Positions 50,176-62,152 of a stretch of 64,000 nt of DNA are shown here, one piece after another. Source of the DNA: Pestalotiopsis fici W106-1. Taxonomy: Eukaryota > Ascomycota > Sordariomycetes > Amphisphaeriales > Sporocadaceae. The stretch spans positions 1,435,681 to 1,499,680 of the forward strand of contig NW_006917102.1 in assembly GCF_000516985.1 (NCBI RefSeq), read 5' to 3'. A program made the position numbers and the translations under genes. A model generated the notes under the pieces. That model searched no databases, had not been told where the DNA came from, and saw only the letters and a program-made list of their open reading frames with translations. The stretch's first letter is position 1; each line of letters opens with the position of its first letter.

Positions 50176-51888
50176 ATGAGGATTCTCAGTCGGAATGTCA
50201 GAGAGGCAGGGCGCCACTCGTTGTCATTCACGAGTTGCACAGTCAGCGGATTATTGCTTCTTCTTCTTCTTCTTCTCCAGGCATGCATGGTCCATGGCGA
50301 GCTCGACTCCTTTGATGGCCGCGAAGCCACCATTGAAGGCGTGCACAATGCCCTATTCACGGGACTCGCGACCTGTCGGGGCGTGGTCTCGTCGTTTCTC
50401 TCAAGAATCGAGACATTCAACCCAACCATTAATGCCGTGATTAGTCTGAACCCAGAGGCCCTATCTCGGGCCGACGAGCTCGACCAATCTCTGGCAGCGG
50501 GAAACGTGACGGGACGACTCTTTTGCATCCCGATCCTGCTCAAGGACAACTATGACGCCGTGGGGATGAACACGACGGGCGGCAATCTAGGCCTTGCCGG
50601 GAACAGGCCCACGCAGGACGCGCCGACGGTCAAGGCGTTCAGGGACGAGGGTGCGATTATCTTGGGCAAGGCGAATCTGCACGAGCTCGCACTGGAGGGC
50701 ATCTCCGTGTCATCTCTGGGGGGCCAGACCATCAACCCGTACGACCATGGCCGCACGCCGGGCGGGAGCAGCGGCGGGACCGGCGCCGCCATTGCCGCGA
50801 GCTTTGCCGTGTTTGGGACGGGGACGGACACGGTCAACTCGCTTCGCAGCCCCGCGAGCGCAAACAGTCTCGTCAGCGTGCGGCCGACCCGCGGGCTCAT
50901 CACCCGGGCCGGCGTCATCCCCATTAGCTATACGCAGGACGCGGTCGGCGCCATTGCCCGCAACGTCCGGGACTTGGCCACTGCGCTGACGGTCATGGCG
51001 GGCATTGGCTTCGACGGCCGCGACAACGTCACGGCATTGGCGCCGCCCGAGGCCATTGGCAAGGATTACGCGGCGGAGCTGACCTACTCTGCCAATAGCT
51101 TACAGGGACTCCGCCTTGGGATGCTGGACGGGTTCTGGAATCACACGGCTTCAGACGAGACGACGCCAGTCAATGAGGCCATGGCCAAAATGCTGGAATT
51201 CCTCCAGGCGGCGGGCGCGGAGCTAGTCAATGTGACGGATTCTCTATATAATGCTACTGCTATTGCCGCGAGACTGGACGTCCAGACGTCCGAGTACCGA
51301 CAAGAGCTGGACGGCTACTTGGCGGGGCCGAACCTGGACGGCCAGGCGCCAGCCTCGTTCAACGAGCTCTACACGAGCGGCAAGTTTCTAGTGCTCCCCA
51401 GCCAGTACAACTACGTCAAGACGGCGTTTGCGTCGTCGACGAGCAATGCATCCTACGCCGTGGCCCAGCTCGGCATCCAGAACCTGACCACGGCGCTGCG
51501 GCGCACCTTTTCGGACCACCAGCTGGACGCGCTCATCTACCCGGAGCAAAAGAACCTAGTGGTCAAGCTCGGCGCGCCTTCGCAGAGCGGACGCAACGGC
51601 ATCCTGGCGGCGCTGACGGGGTCCCCGGTGGTGACGGTGCCGGCGGGGTTCTCGCCGCCCTCTGCGGCGGCGCCCATTGGCGTCCCCATTGGCATGGAGC
51701 TCCTCGGCCTGCCCTTTACAGAGGGCAAGCTGCTCAACATGGCGGCGTACATAACGACGCAGTTTCCCGTGCGCAGGATGCCGTCTTTTGCCAACCAGTC
51801 GGTTGAGACAAGAGACTATGTCGAGGTGCCCGTCATTAAGCCGAATACTAGCAATATCCCCTCGCAGTATCCCATCGGCGTGTTATAG
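50176..51888 (+). CDS. secreted amidase (amidase-signature family)
   Basis: Hydrolase of the Ser-cisSer-Lys amidase-signature family; 570 residues in one exon. The frame is open upstream of 50176 but without an ATG. The N-terminus (MRILSRNVREAGRHSLSF, then a run of nine Leu) is a signal peptide whose core is encoded by a CTT microsatellite. The catalytic Lys is about residue 123 (LLKDNYD). The cis-Ser lies in RTPGGSSGGTGAA (about 198), and the likely nucleophile Ser222 in GTDTVNSLRSPAS. Many N-x-S/T sites fit secretion. It ends with SQYPIGVL. Codon third positions are strongly GC, more so than the flanking DNA, as expected of coding against the AT-leaning surroundings. The substrate (amide, nitrile product or other) is not predictable. 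It is isolated, with 7 kb of gene-free DNA before it. Confidence 0.92.
   Translation: MRILSRNVREAGRHSLSFTSCTVSGLLLLLLLLLQACMVHGELDSFDGREATIEGVHNALFTGLATCRGVVSSFLSRIETFNPTINAVISLNPEALSRADELDQSLAAGNVTGRLFCIPILLKDNYDAVGMNTTGGNLGLAGNRPTQDAPTVKAFRDEGAIILGKANLHELALEGISVSSLGGQTINPYDHGRTPGGSSGGTGAAIAASFAVFGTGTDTVNSLRSPASANSLVSVRPTRGLITRAGVIPISYTQDAVGAIARNVRDLATALTVMAGIGFDGRDNVTALAPPEAIGKDYAAELTYSANSLQGLRLGMLDGFWNHTASDETTPVNEAMAKMLEFLQAAGAELVNVTDSLYNATAIAARLDVQTSEYRQELDGYLAGPNLDGQAPASFNELYTSGKFLVLPSQYNYVKTAFASSTSNASYAVAQLGIQNLTTALRRTFSDHQLDALIYPEQKNLVVKLGAPSQSGRNGILAALTGSPVVTVPAGFSPPSAAAPIGVPIGMELLGLPFTEGKLLNMAAYITTQFPVRRMPSFANQSVETRDYVEVPVIKPNTSNIPSQYPIGVL
50255..50278. repeat. CTT microsatellite coding for the amidase signal-peptide Leu run
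   Basis: About seven CTT/CTC triplets in frame as Leu inside the hydrophobic core of the signal peptide. Slippage would change core length by whole residues. Confidence 0.85.
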
Positions 51889-54065
51889 AACGAGGCATAC
51901 TTTGGATGATCCAATATGAGATACAAAATCAGGACGGGAGGGAGGAATGCTGGAACTCGGGATCAAAAACAAGAGGATTGCGCTTTCATCAAACTACCGT
52001 TGTCGTGGTGGAAAGAAAAAGAAAACCAAGAGACGTGATTCTATACGGTATTTGCCTATCCACCCACCTATTGGTTCGGGGAGTTTAAGAAATATTACCT
52101 GTCACCCCACGCGGATGCATTCCGGTGTCAGTCAGCCACTGACTTGCTTCGACTGCATATTGGGCGGTGCAGTGCATAATGGCGGCGGCGCGCGTGTGTG
52201 TGTCTTGCCGTGCCAGAAGGAGAGCATTTGAAGCCAGCCAGGAATAGCATGCAGCTCGCCAAAAGAGCCGCAGGGTGGTGGTGCCTTTTTTGAAATTTCC
52301 CTGGAAAAGTGACGAGAGGCTAATACGATTCTGTGTTCCAAAAAGTCTAACAGTATTGTCGTGTGTCGATCATTTACTGTGTTCAGGCTTGGTTTGTGCT
52401 TCTGTCAAAAGCTGATTGATTGTACGGTAGGTATCCGTCCGGGTGGATACACCTTTCAAGCCCAAACCGAGAAGAAAAAGAAAAAGATTGCGGATATCTA
52501 TTTTCTATTTGCCGGTTGTTGTCCTTGTGGCAGACTGGAATTAGGAGGTTTGAAGAATTATTGACTGTGCTCATTTTGACTCCCATTACACAATGGGTAC
52601 TTTGGTACGGTACATATATTAACTAGACTTTTGTGTGCACATGGAAGAATTTTGGCGATCTCGATGAGCCGCCTCGGGTCAGACGGTCCAGAACAAGAGA
52701 GAGGGATTCCATGCTTGGACGCGCTACTGGCCGAGCATTGTGCCTTGGAGAAAATCCGACCGGGCGATTGGGGGGTCAGTCAAGAGGGGAGTTAAGGACC
52801 GAAAAAAAAAAAAAAAAAAAAAAGAGCTCAATGTCTTCTAGCTTTCGTCAGAACGAAGTCCCGAGAATTCCTTGGAAGAAGCAAAAAACCAAGTCGGTGG
52901 ATATAAGCACTTACACACATATACAAAAAGGGTAGAAGAGGGACCCTGACGATCTCGATGACAGAAGCCTATCAGGCCGAGAGACGAACCAACCAAGGCT
53001 GTCGGTAGCCCCTAAACCGTTTTTTTCTGCAGGACAAGCCAGGATTTTTCCCTCTTATTTCTCCCTTGGACTCTTTTTTAGGTAGAGCCCAGAAGCCCAC
53101 CAATAGTGGGGAACATGAATATGGGGACCGCCTGAGGACACCAGTGAGTGACCAGAGACACCCCCCTGGTCGCCAGAAAGGCATACAAGCACACGTCCCA
53201 TTTAAGAGAGAAAGAAAGAGGGAAAGAGAGATATATCCTCTGGTCGACAATTTCCAAATATCGGTACGTAGTACGGCTATGGGGGTGAGCGAAATAAGAT
53301 TCGTCTCTAAATGGGTCGAGATGCCAAACCAAGATCATGTTCAATTTTATTATAAACCAAGTCGAATTCTCACCCCGCTACCCTGATTCTTGACCCCCGG
53401 TCAAGGGAAAAAAAAATAAACGAGTTCCCAGGCACTTTGAAGAGCGGAAAAATAATGAAATAAGAATAAAGTAAAATTAAACAACTCATGTTGCACGACC
53501 GGGGACTTTTGCCGTTCTTTTGGGCCTCTCGGGAACCAAATTAATCAAATTTGTTTTTCTTTCTCTTTCTTTTGCTTCTATACTCACTCTTTTTGCACTC
53601 CAAGAACAGCTCATACACGCGGCACTCATCGCCTGCTTCGGCAGGCGTCTACTTATTTTATTACTGGCAAAGGAGAGCAGCAAGGTTGGCTGAGTTGCCA
53701 TTGCAAAGTCATTTCAGATCTCTGTGTCGCCCAGCCAGGAAAGGAAATCATTCATCCGTGCAATCTTTATTCCTCATGCCTTGAGGTCAACTCTTCGATC
53801 GAGGAGCAAATATCGTCAGCGCTGTTACTAGACAGCCAGTATATCACTGCTCCGAAGCATCTTTCATCATTGAACAAACTCGAAAGAAAAATACAAATTT
53901 GGTAGGACTTTTGCGAGGTATATTCACACAGGTCAAGGGCTACATTTCTACCGACGACTCCGTTGGCTGATCAATGACAACACGTGCAAAGAACCAACGA
54001 AAAGAAAACGCCACCGCTATAGCCACCCAGTTATCGCCTTGTTTCATGCACCATCCGTCACCAGT
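51889..54065. other. intergenic, no supportable gene
   Basis: Poly-A stretches (about 22 A at 52802-52823), purine-rich DNA near 53.2 kb, and small overlapping ORFs on both strands. None has a recognisable product. Confidence 0.45.
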
Positions 54066-54560
54066 ATGTGCAAAGAGTTGTATCAACGCTGGAAAGGATG
54101 CGACTGCTGGGGCTTGTTGAAGGTGGATACATGCGCTGGTCTTTTCAAGACCTGCTTCGGACCCGGCGGAGAAAAGGACAAGTTGGGTACGTCTCGATCC
54201 TGGCACTCTTCCAAGACGTCCGATCTGAGAGATCAAGTCTTTTTTTTTTTTTTCTCTTTCCGGTTTTCTATTTTCGACTAGTATGGCAAAGAAGTGGCGG
54301 GACCCCTATGAACACACACATACACACAAAGATCTCGCTGGACTGACATTTGAAACTATTCTGTGCCCGCAGTCACCCTCTGGAACGATGGAATGTGTTC
54401 GGAATGCTGGGACCGGCTCTTGCTCGAGGCAGAAGAGCAGGCTGAGAAGGACCGATTAGCCGACGAGGAATCCGAAAAGATGGCCGCTGCATCTGCCTCG
54501 TCAGAAGCGTACTCTAGCCACTCTACCTCTAGTAGCAGAGGGGGCCGGTGGTCGGCATAA
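54066..54560 (+). CDS. small cysteine-containing protein of unknown function
   Basis: Two exons, 54066-54186 and 54373-54560, give 102 residues. The donor is GTACGT, the acceptor CGCAG, and the phase-1 join makes a Val codon. The N-terminal half carries seven Cys: Cys2, Cys12, Cys14, Cys23, Cys30, Cys49 and Cys52 (CDCWGLL, DTCAGLFKTC, GMCSECWDR). After that comes a charged helix (LLLEAEEQAEKDRLADEESEK) and a Ser-rich tail. There is no signal peptide. The layout of a short N-terminal MC start, spaced Cys pairs and a C-x-x-C-W near the end resembles a loose group of small fungal Cys-rich cytosolic proteins that may bind zinc. That is an impression only. No partner gene is adjacent. Confidence 0.65.
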
Positions 54561-55253
54561 CAAGACTCGACGGCAATACAGCCATTTCGAGATGGATTGT
54601 GCCAACTATTCGCCTGACAGCATTCTGTGGGATTGCATGCTGTCTCGAGCACAACAGCCCACGCAACGCACCTACAAGCGATAGACACGGAAGAGTCGTG
54701 GTCGAGGTGGACCAATCAACAAGATATATCCAACCTGGTAATCGCCAAAACCGTATACGACAAATTTCTCGCTGAAGGGATATCGTGGGACAAAAAGAAG
54801 TTCGAGTCTGTGATACCATGGCCACGAGACGCCGCGACAATGCCATGTGTTTGAGCTTTCCATGCGTCTAGTGACATGGGCCAATGCAGTTTCGACTAGA
54901 CCCTATCCCGAATATCCGAGTCAAGTCGAGCAATGAGAGCGAATTCCGTCCACAATGGAATGGTTGAGTTGAGAACTGTGTCAATGTTGTACACGCGCAT
55001 ACATATCTACACTAGCCTGAGCTGGGTGTGAAACTCCTATCTTTGCGTATATGGCCTGGCGGTTTGTCGCCATGGTCGAAGTAGTTCCAAGGTACACCGC
55101 AAGATGTCTTATCGTCAAGATAGAATGAGGTCATGGATAAAGGATTCATTAATTGACTGAGTATCATGAGAAACTATGGAGGGCGGATAAGCCTTTCTAA
55201 ATAGGTAGATCTATAGTAGGACATGAAGCCGTAATGTAGGAGACCCGGCTCAC
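54561..55253. other. intergenic
   Basis: 3' flanks of the convergent 102-residue (+) and 405-residue (-) genes. No gene is supported. Confidence 0.5.
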
Positions 55254-56524
55254 TTATCTAGGTTTGTCTCTTCTGAAAAATCTCTTGACCTTGTTACACG
55301 TATTCCTTGCATTCGCAGCTGCTTGATAATAGAGAAATCGGCACACTCGGGGTAAGAAGAGTCGGCGTGGTCTGCCTCTGCCAGAGTTATCAAACTCCAT
55401 GCTATTTGTCTCCCCCTGCTCTATCGCTGGCGCAGTCTCGGCCCGAACCATCAAAGACGTTTCCGAGGTTAATGTTGTCCCTTGGGTATGATTGGTGTTC
55501 ACTACCAGCTTGGTGGACATGTCGACGGTCTTTTGGAATATTTCACCCTCTGTGGAGTCCGGCTGCGAGCAGTGGTCGGTCGTCGAATTCGGCGCGCTCA
55601 TGGTCGAGTGATGCCCCCCAGTGGAAGATGTTTTTGAGATCCCCTGTGCATCTGGATCTGCAGTCGATGCCCTGGCCGCCACCAACGGAGGGTTAGATAC
55701 CATGGCCGTTATCTCCGACCTTTCGTCTATGGTTTCTAGAGACGATTGTATTAACCCCGATCTCCTTGAATCGTGAGAGCTGGTCCGTCGTATGCGTCTC
55801 ATGCGGTTCAAGTTACCTAACTCAGGTCTCAAAGGGCTATTGCGTCGAGGAGGGTTGGCCTTTTCTTGTCCTATTGACCTTGTTAAGAAAGATCGGCAGA
55901 GTTAAAAGTCGGAATGCACTCACCATTTGCAGGTCCCATATGTCCATTGAATGGCCCTGAACTTGAATTTTGGTAAGCCTCATCTGGCCAAGTCCCAGAT
56001 TCGCCCGATGAGGACGAACTCGCAGGAGAGGCCGAGCCCGAAGTATCATCAACGTCGTCGGGAGCGGTGGTAGGCAGCACTCCGAATAAAGATTCTGGTG
56101 GCATTGCTTCTAGTGCGACTGGCAGCGCAGGTGTCGGCTCTTGGACTGCATGGTGTGCTTCGGCTTGTGGTGGATGAGGTGGAATGTTCGACTTGTGTTC
56201 CCCAGCCATGGGTAAGTGCCCTCTACCAAGTTCCACGACAGCTGTAATGCCAAACTTTTTGTTCTCTTTTTTTACGCTAATTTCTGGGCCTAGAGTAGAA
56301 TTTGAAAGAGAAAATTGGGCAAGATTTTCTTCGATAAAAGCTCGACTATTATGCATTGGCGGCGCCCTCTTTAAGAATCGCTTGAGCTCTATCGACGCCG
56401 CTTTGTTTAGGGCTCCATCTTCTGCTGAATTCGTCACATATTTCAATGGCAGGGTTCCTTCGAGCACTGCTGCCATTACTTTGCTTGGAGGCTTCGAGCA
56501 GTTGGTATTGTGATTTTCGGTCAT
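55254..56524 (-). CDS. unrecognised low-complexity protein, 405 residues
   Basis: Exons in coding order are 55924-56524 and 55254-55870. The 53-base intron has a GTGAGT donor, an AATAG acceptor and an in-phase join (phase 1). The ATG at 56524 has A at -3 and C at -1 and -2. Residues 1-100 (MTENHNTNCSKPPSKVMAAV, AASIELKRFLKRAPPMHN, FIEENLAQFSLSNSTLG) look moderately ordered. About 120-200 is Pro/Ala/Ser-rich (GSASPASSSSSGESGTWPDEAY). The middle is disordered with many Ser, Thr and Asn. The last 45 residues are strongly basic (GRPRRLFLPRVCRFLYY, then NKVKRFFRRDKPR), a possible nuclear or membrane-contact segment. There is no signal peptide and no known domain. Confidence 0.65.
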
Positions 56525-59500
56525 GGTAACGAAAGGAAGTAATATGGAAGATAGATAGTGAATGAAAGGAGAAAACCCCAAGAAAGTAAGACTAAAATGG
56601 GGCAAAATGCGAGATATAAAATGAAATAAGGGAAGCGGAGAGGATAAAGAGATGAAAGATGTGATAAACGAGGCAAAGGTGGATGATGGTGTAGAGGGGA
56701 GAAGCATATATACAGAGGGAGGAGTGCATTTGCGAGCAAGAGTGGATAAAAGGGGAGAAGATATGGGAAGTGAAAAAGTGACAAAAGAGGTGGAAAAGCA
56801 AAGGAAAATCTAGGTGGAAAGGAGAGCTTAAGAACGAGGAAAGAACTTTTCAAATTGGAGTTTGTTCAAAAGGAAGGTAGAGAGGTCGGTGTTGACGGAC
56901 ATCCAAGATGGAAAGGGCCTTTCAAGGTGCTAGTATGTGCGACATCTATGCATATTCAACGACTTTGAAAATTCTAGGTTCCGAGAAGACCTTGGAGGTC
57001 ATTGTTGAATATCAACATTTACCGATTCTGGGTGATAGCCGCTTGGTCGCAAAGTCAGCGGGCAACTCAACCTTTTTTGTGGTGGCAATCCAAGGACTTT
57101 CAAGACTGATTCGGTGTCTGGTATGTTTTGTACCAATTTTAGCATCGGAGGCATCAATCTGCACGTAAAGCGGCGATACAACAGAACAGTGGCCCGCCAA
57201 GCACATTTCGGCGCTCATTCTGACTTGAGGAGAAATACCGAGATCATTCCTGCGCGCTGTACCTCGAGAAGATCGCGAAAGAGGATTGAGGTACTATCTC
57301 AAAAGTGACCACTCTCGACACTCTCAACGCGTATGGCCTGGTGAAAACAACCTTAAATCCACTTCATTCACCGTCACGCTCTTGCTGCCATTGAAGCAAC
57401 AAAAGCGAGCTAGTTTGCTGCTCCCCTGACGCCTTAAGCACTTACATTTCACGTTCGTACCTGCAAAGAGACTCTGATGATTACCTGCTTTATGTAAAAT
57501 GCTGCAGCTACTCCCAGCCCGACTCCTATCGAGGTTTCCATTCAGGCCCGCAAACAGAACATTATGATGGTAGATGAACAATGGTACACACCCTTTCCTT
57601 GAATGACTAGGTATGAGATACAGCCTCGAGACTGAGTCACGTAAATGATGCTCAGTGGTGGCGAAGATCCAAGTATTGAAGATATTCATTCTATTACCTA
57701 AGACCTTTCCAGCTCAAGAGCGCAGGTTACTGAAAGTACCAAAGGAGAGAAGAAAATTGAATGGATTTTCAAGCATCCTGATTGGGGCTCATCATCAGCT
57801 AGGAGAATAGTGACAAGGTCACACATGGTGAAGATGGCGATCCGGTATGAAGGTCGAACAGACCCTTGGAATAGCACTCGCAGTGCTTTTACCCCGGCTT
57901 ATACGGATAGGTAAGCGTTTTTACCATAGACCACTTCATCTCGGCACCTTATGATGTAAGCTTTGTCATAAGGCGTGTTCCTGCATATTTCCACTGGCCG
58001 GATTTTCCGAGAATTGCACATTGCATTCAGAAAGATTTGAAGCCAAGGTTTATCCCTGATAGCTCACAAACCTAACTTGGTGGATGTTCGGTCGAGGGTC
58101 AAAGGTGTGCGTGCCTAGCCTACGAAAGTCTATTATTGATGTTGCCATCATGAGAGCAGGGACGAATGTCCATGCCAATTATGAAATGACGCGACACAGT
58201 AGCCAGGAGAGAAGTGGCAAGAGTGAATATCGAAAAGAAATAAGCGGAAAGGCAGAAGAAGCTTCTCTCCAAGATTTCGCTATCCAAAGCTGGGCTCACG
58301 ACAGAAGGTGGAATCTTGAAACGGAGAAAGACGAGTAATATCAAGACAGCAAGATCCAGCCCTCCTATCCAAAAGAACTCCATATGTCCAGGAAGTCCTC
58401 AAAACCAACAGTTGTACAAGACCGGATGCAGAAGATGCCATCAGAAACGAATCCAGTGCCTCAGGATGAGAGTGCAAAGTCGGAATCCCTATTTGAGAGA
58501 AACTTGTCAAGCCTTGGGGGAAAGAATGACTTTACCCATTAGGGTTTCCCTAGGTCGACTGGCAAATGCCCAGAGACGGTACGAGAACCCGGGCGCCTGA
58601 AGAAAAAGAAGAAAAAGAAAAACAAGGCTGCGATTATGGCAACGAGACTGGCATGAGATCAATATGACTTGCTTCGGAAGTCCTTCTTCAGGCATCAATG
58701 ACGTTCCATTCCCCCAAGGTCCAAAGTCGTGGCTTAACGACAACTGCCAGATGCCATGTTCTGCCATGATGTACAGAGTACATACGACGACATACCGATA
58801 CATTTCATTCCATCTACCGAAGTGCAATGGAACCTTGCAATGTTCCACCAAATGTATTCGAAGCCACGGGAATGATGGGAGTCGACATGCGGCATGCCAT
58901 CGGACTCGCACCTACCATATTCCTTAGCCACGCACCTTCAAGGGAATCGACGAGTTCGATGCCAACTAAATAAAAGAATGGTTGCGCCCAAAGCGGAATG
59001 CCGTTTTTGCTCTCAAAACCCGACGTTAAGCGTCATTCGTCACCGGTTCGCTCTGAGCCAAAGATTGGGCGGCAGTCGGTAAAGTAGCACAAAAGTGATG
59101 AATTTCCGGAACAAGCATGTCAATATGTTCGGGATTCCTGGTCCTTTGTCGGGGTCTCCGGAGAAAGCTTGTGATCCACGTCTTTCCAGGGTTGATCATT
59201 TGAGTATGTCGACAGCCTCGAAACCCCAGAATCGTGCTGACTGATGATTAGATCTTCTTCCTTCTGACCCCCAGCCCCTCCAACTGGAGACAAAGATCGA
59301 CCTTGGAGCTGGCATTTTCATGCCGAGTCAAAGCCGATTCATGATGCGAAAGGCCCCCTGCGGACCATGTATATCATCTTGTTAATCAAGGTGGATGGAT
59401 ATGCGCATCAATGGCCATTTGTTTTGACCGGTGTGAGACGATGGCTGAGAGAGTCTTGATCGGAGAATGCTGCCTGGCCAATAGAGAGCCTGAACCATTG

Positions 59501-61010
59501 AATTATGAGTTTGGTATCGGCAGCACCGGATTCGGCATCCCTGGCTGAACAATCCTATACCCAGGTAGACTTCTTACCTAACCCAGCACTGCAAGTCTTG
59601 TTGTTGTCTGCTGCACTGCGCAGGCAGATGGGTGAGGTTGTTCATCTTGCGTGCTCACATTTATCCATAAATGGTTGTGCTCTGCCATTTTCGTCAGAGG
59701 ACATTCCAGTATCTCGTCCATTATCTCGGTCGCACGACACGAACACCCGAGCAAATGATATGGGCCAGGGATCTTGCTCCGAACCAAATACATAGGGACT
59801 CGGATATGCGCTCAAGGTGTGGCGTGCGACGTTCCGATGCAACTACCCGACAATGGCCCCGGCGACCCAGCTCTGGCGGGAGGTTTTGGGGAATCCTGGC
59901 GTGTCGGATAGGTGCATCGCATGACTGGCACGTTTCGGCAAAGAAAACTCAAAGGCAATGATCGCTCGCTTCTGTCACGGTCAGCACACATTGTGGCATG
60001 GGTTTTGCTTGCGATAAAGAAGGAAAAATAGCAGCAACTTCTCGCGCGGGAACAGTTGGGCACGAGAGAGCGTATCCGGTGCCGACCTCCCTCCGATGGT
60101 TGATCGCAGAGGTCGAGCCACACTGTCGGTGAATCGGCCGAAGGGAAGGACGGACCTACCGGCCCATGGGTAACACGACCAGCGACTCATGTAAACGTGG
60201 TCAATTTCGAGAGGAACCGGGTTGTCATAAGCCTCTGTCTCTCTGCTGGGCTGCTACTTGTCAAGGACATTTGTCGACTTCCCGGCAATAATTTCTTCTA
60301 TATCGCAGACATGGGTTGCGAAACGCTGTTTCTTGGCACGGCAGCTTGCAGGAGACCCCTGATGTTCCTACAACTGATTCGCAAGCCGGGCCGATCATTT
60401 TTCAACAACATGAATCTCATCAACAGCTCGCAGCCAGAAAGAGTGCAAACCCATTCATGCCATCCGCACATGGTAAAGAAAAGAGCGCCAGAAAGGAGCA
60501 CCACGTGGGGTTGGGACTTTTGTTGATGCTGCCTTCCGGGGGGGATGATGTTGGCGCTGTTATGACTTCTCTGGATCAACGGCAATTCGCATGCCCAACC
60601 AACAAGCAGTCTGAGCGCTATGGGTGTCGCCAGCGTAAGAGGGGGTCAAAACCATTCGATCTGGGGTGATTGCGAGCGACCATGGTTGCAATCCCGACCA
60701 TTGAAGCCGTGAGAGTAGCCCGGACAACACCAAAAGAGTATAGTCGTGGACATCGTGAGTCTCCGGGGCCTGATCCCAGAACGAGGCAACCATGGGTGAA
60801 TCGAGTCTTGTCTGAACTACGTCAGTCTTTGATCAAGGCATGACTGACTTGTATAAAGAGGGGACACGGTCGCTGGCTCAAGAAGCATCTTGAACAGTAA
60901 CAAAACACGACTAAAGAGCAATCGACGGAGGAACAGACCGACATTGATCCATTTTATCTGATAATTGATGAGAAACACACTCCTCTAGAAGTTTTACTTC
61001 AATATTTGAC
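56525..61010. other. 4.5 kb without a supportable gene
   Basis: The first 0.35 kb is purine-rich on the + strand and is the promoter side of the 405-residue gene. A plus-strand frame near 58.32-58.6 kb carries CRRCHQKRIQC, the first half of a Zn2Cys6 pattern, but no matching second half or exon chain was found. A TATAAA element near 60854 probably belongs to the small gene starting at 61011. Confidence 0.45.
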
Positions 61011-61453
61011 ATGCCAAACGACGGTAGCATATCTTCGACCACGTGAGTAACCCGCATCATTGCCACGATTCCTTTAGTGCAATCTTTTGTCCCTACAAAC
61101 ATCCAGGTGTTTTGAACACGTTTCCACGTCATACCATTTGTTGCGCAAACCACATAATCTACAGAAGCTCTTCAACTAATCCATCTTTGCTTTCTAGTGC
61201 CACTTGGGGCTCCAACAGTTCCTCTGGAAAGAAGGGACAGTCACCAAAGGGGAAATCTTCGGACCACAAGACGTCGTCCAATGTGAACGGAGACTCTGGG
61301 AACCGTCAAGGCCATGACCGATCCAAGTCTAGCCATGCGCATGATCTCAGACAAGTTGGTACTCAGTTTGGAGGTTGGTTCATCTCTTTTATCTTTTGGC
61401 AAGATTTAAATATGTATAAATGCTGACAATGTCGGGTTTCAGCTAGACGCTAA
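61011..61453 (+). CDS. small hydrophilic three-exon protein of unknown function
   Basis: Exons 61011-61042, 61198-61373 and 61443-61453 give 72 residues. Intron 1 has a GTGAGT donor, an AACTAAT branch point and a TTCTAG acceptor. Intron 2 has a GTTGGT donor, a perfect GCTGAC branch point and a TTTCAG acceptor. Both joins are in phase, and the last exon holds only 11 bases including TAA. The product starts MPNDGSISSTTATWGS and is then rich in Ser, Gly, Lys, Asn and His (KKGQSPKGKSSDHKTSS, GNRQGHDRSKSSHAHDL), ending RQVGTQFGARR. It has no Cys, no signal peptide and no hydrophobic segment, so it is probably disordered and soluble. A TATAAA lies about 155 bases upstream. The intron signals are the main support; the family is unknown. 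Confidence 0.6.
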
Positions 61454-62152
61454 GTGGAGGAGACTATGTTAGGATCTCGACGTCCATTTTGGGAGCTGGA
61501 CGAGAGACGTGGTTTGTTTTGATTTGACATTCAGCTTATAGTTTTCTCTGCTTCTCCCTCACTCTTCTTATGTCTTTTTTTTTTTTTTTTTTTGTCTTTC
61601 TCCTTTTCCCTTTGTTTCTTTCATTTTTTTTTTTCACTCTGGATATTTGGTATTTCTTTATAGACTGTCGTTACTATAGCGTCCCATACTCATATTCTAT
61701 GCAGCCAATTTTAAGTGACTGGGGGATAGATCATATACAAATGAAATACAATTTTCTTCTTTGAGCTCTAATGGAAAATTTGAGTAATATATGAAGTACT
61801 ATATGAAATACTATGACAATTGTTTCGCGGCTCGATATTCGAGATGTGCAAGAATGGGCAGACGAAAGGTATCTCTAGTTCAGATCCAGCGAGAAGTTGC
61901 ATTGTTTGCCGAAGAGAACGACATTATTTCAGGTAGCAACTTGATACTGCTGCATCAATAATACCAAGCATTCAAAATTATTAATCTTATATAATCAATC
62001 GCATAACATGTTTTTCTTTCCAACATTTCCCGCTCAGTGCATACTGTGCTTGGTGGATATTTCTAGGGTGGGGCTGCATTTATATGTGGCCCCCTCCAGG
62101 CTCAAGGCGGTATAGTTTTGATTACACCACTTATCTTCAACAATCACCACAA
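61454..62152. other. AT-rich intergenic DNA
   Basis: Long T runs (about 20 T at 61570-61593) and low GC. No gene is seen; the region leads into two tRNA genes. Confidence 0.5.

Noticed and set aside
57324..57689. 121-codon minus-strand ORF with ATG
   Set aside because: No family, no supporting splice or promoter signals, and random-looking composition.
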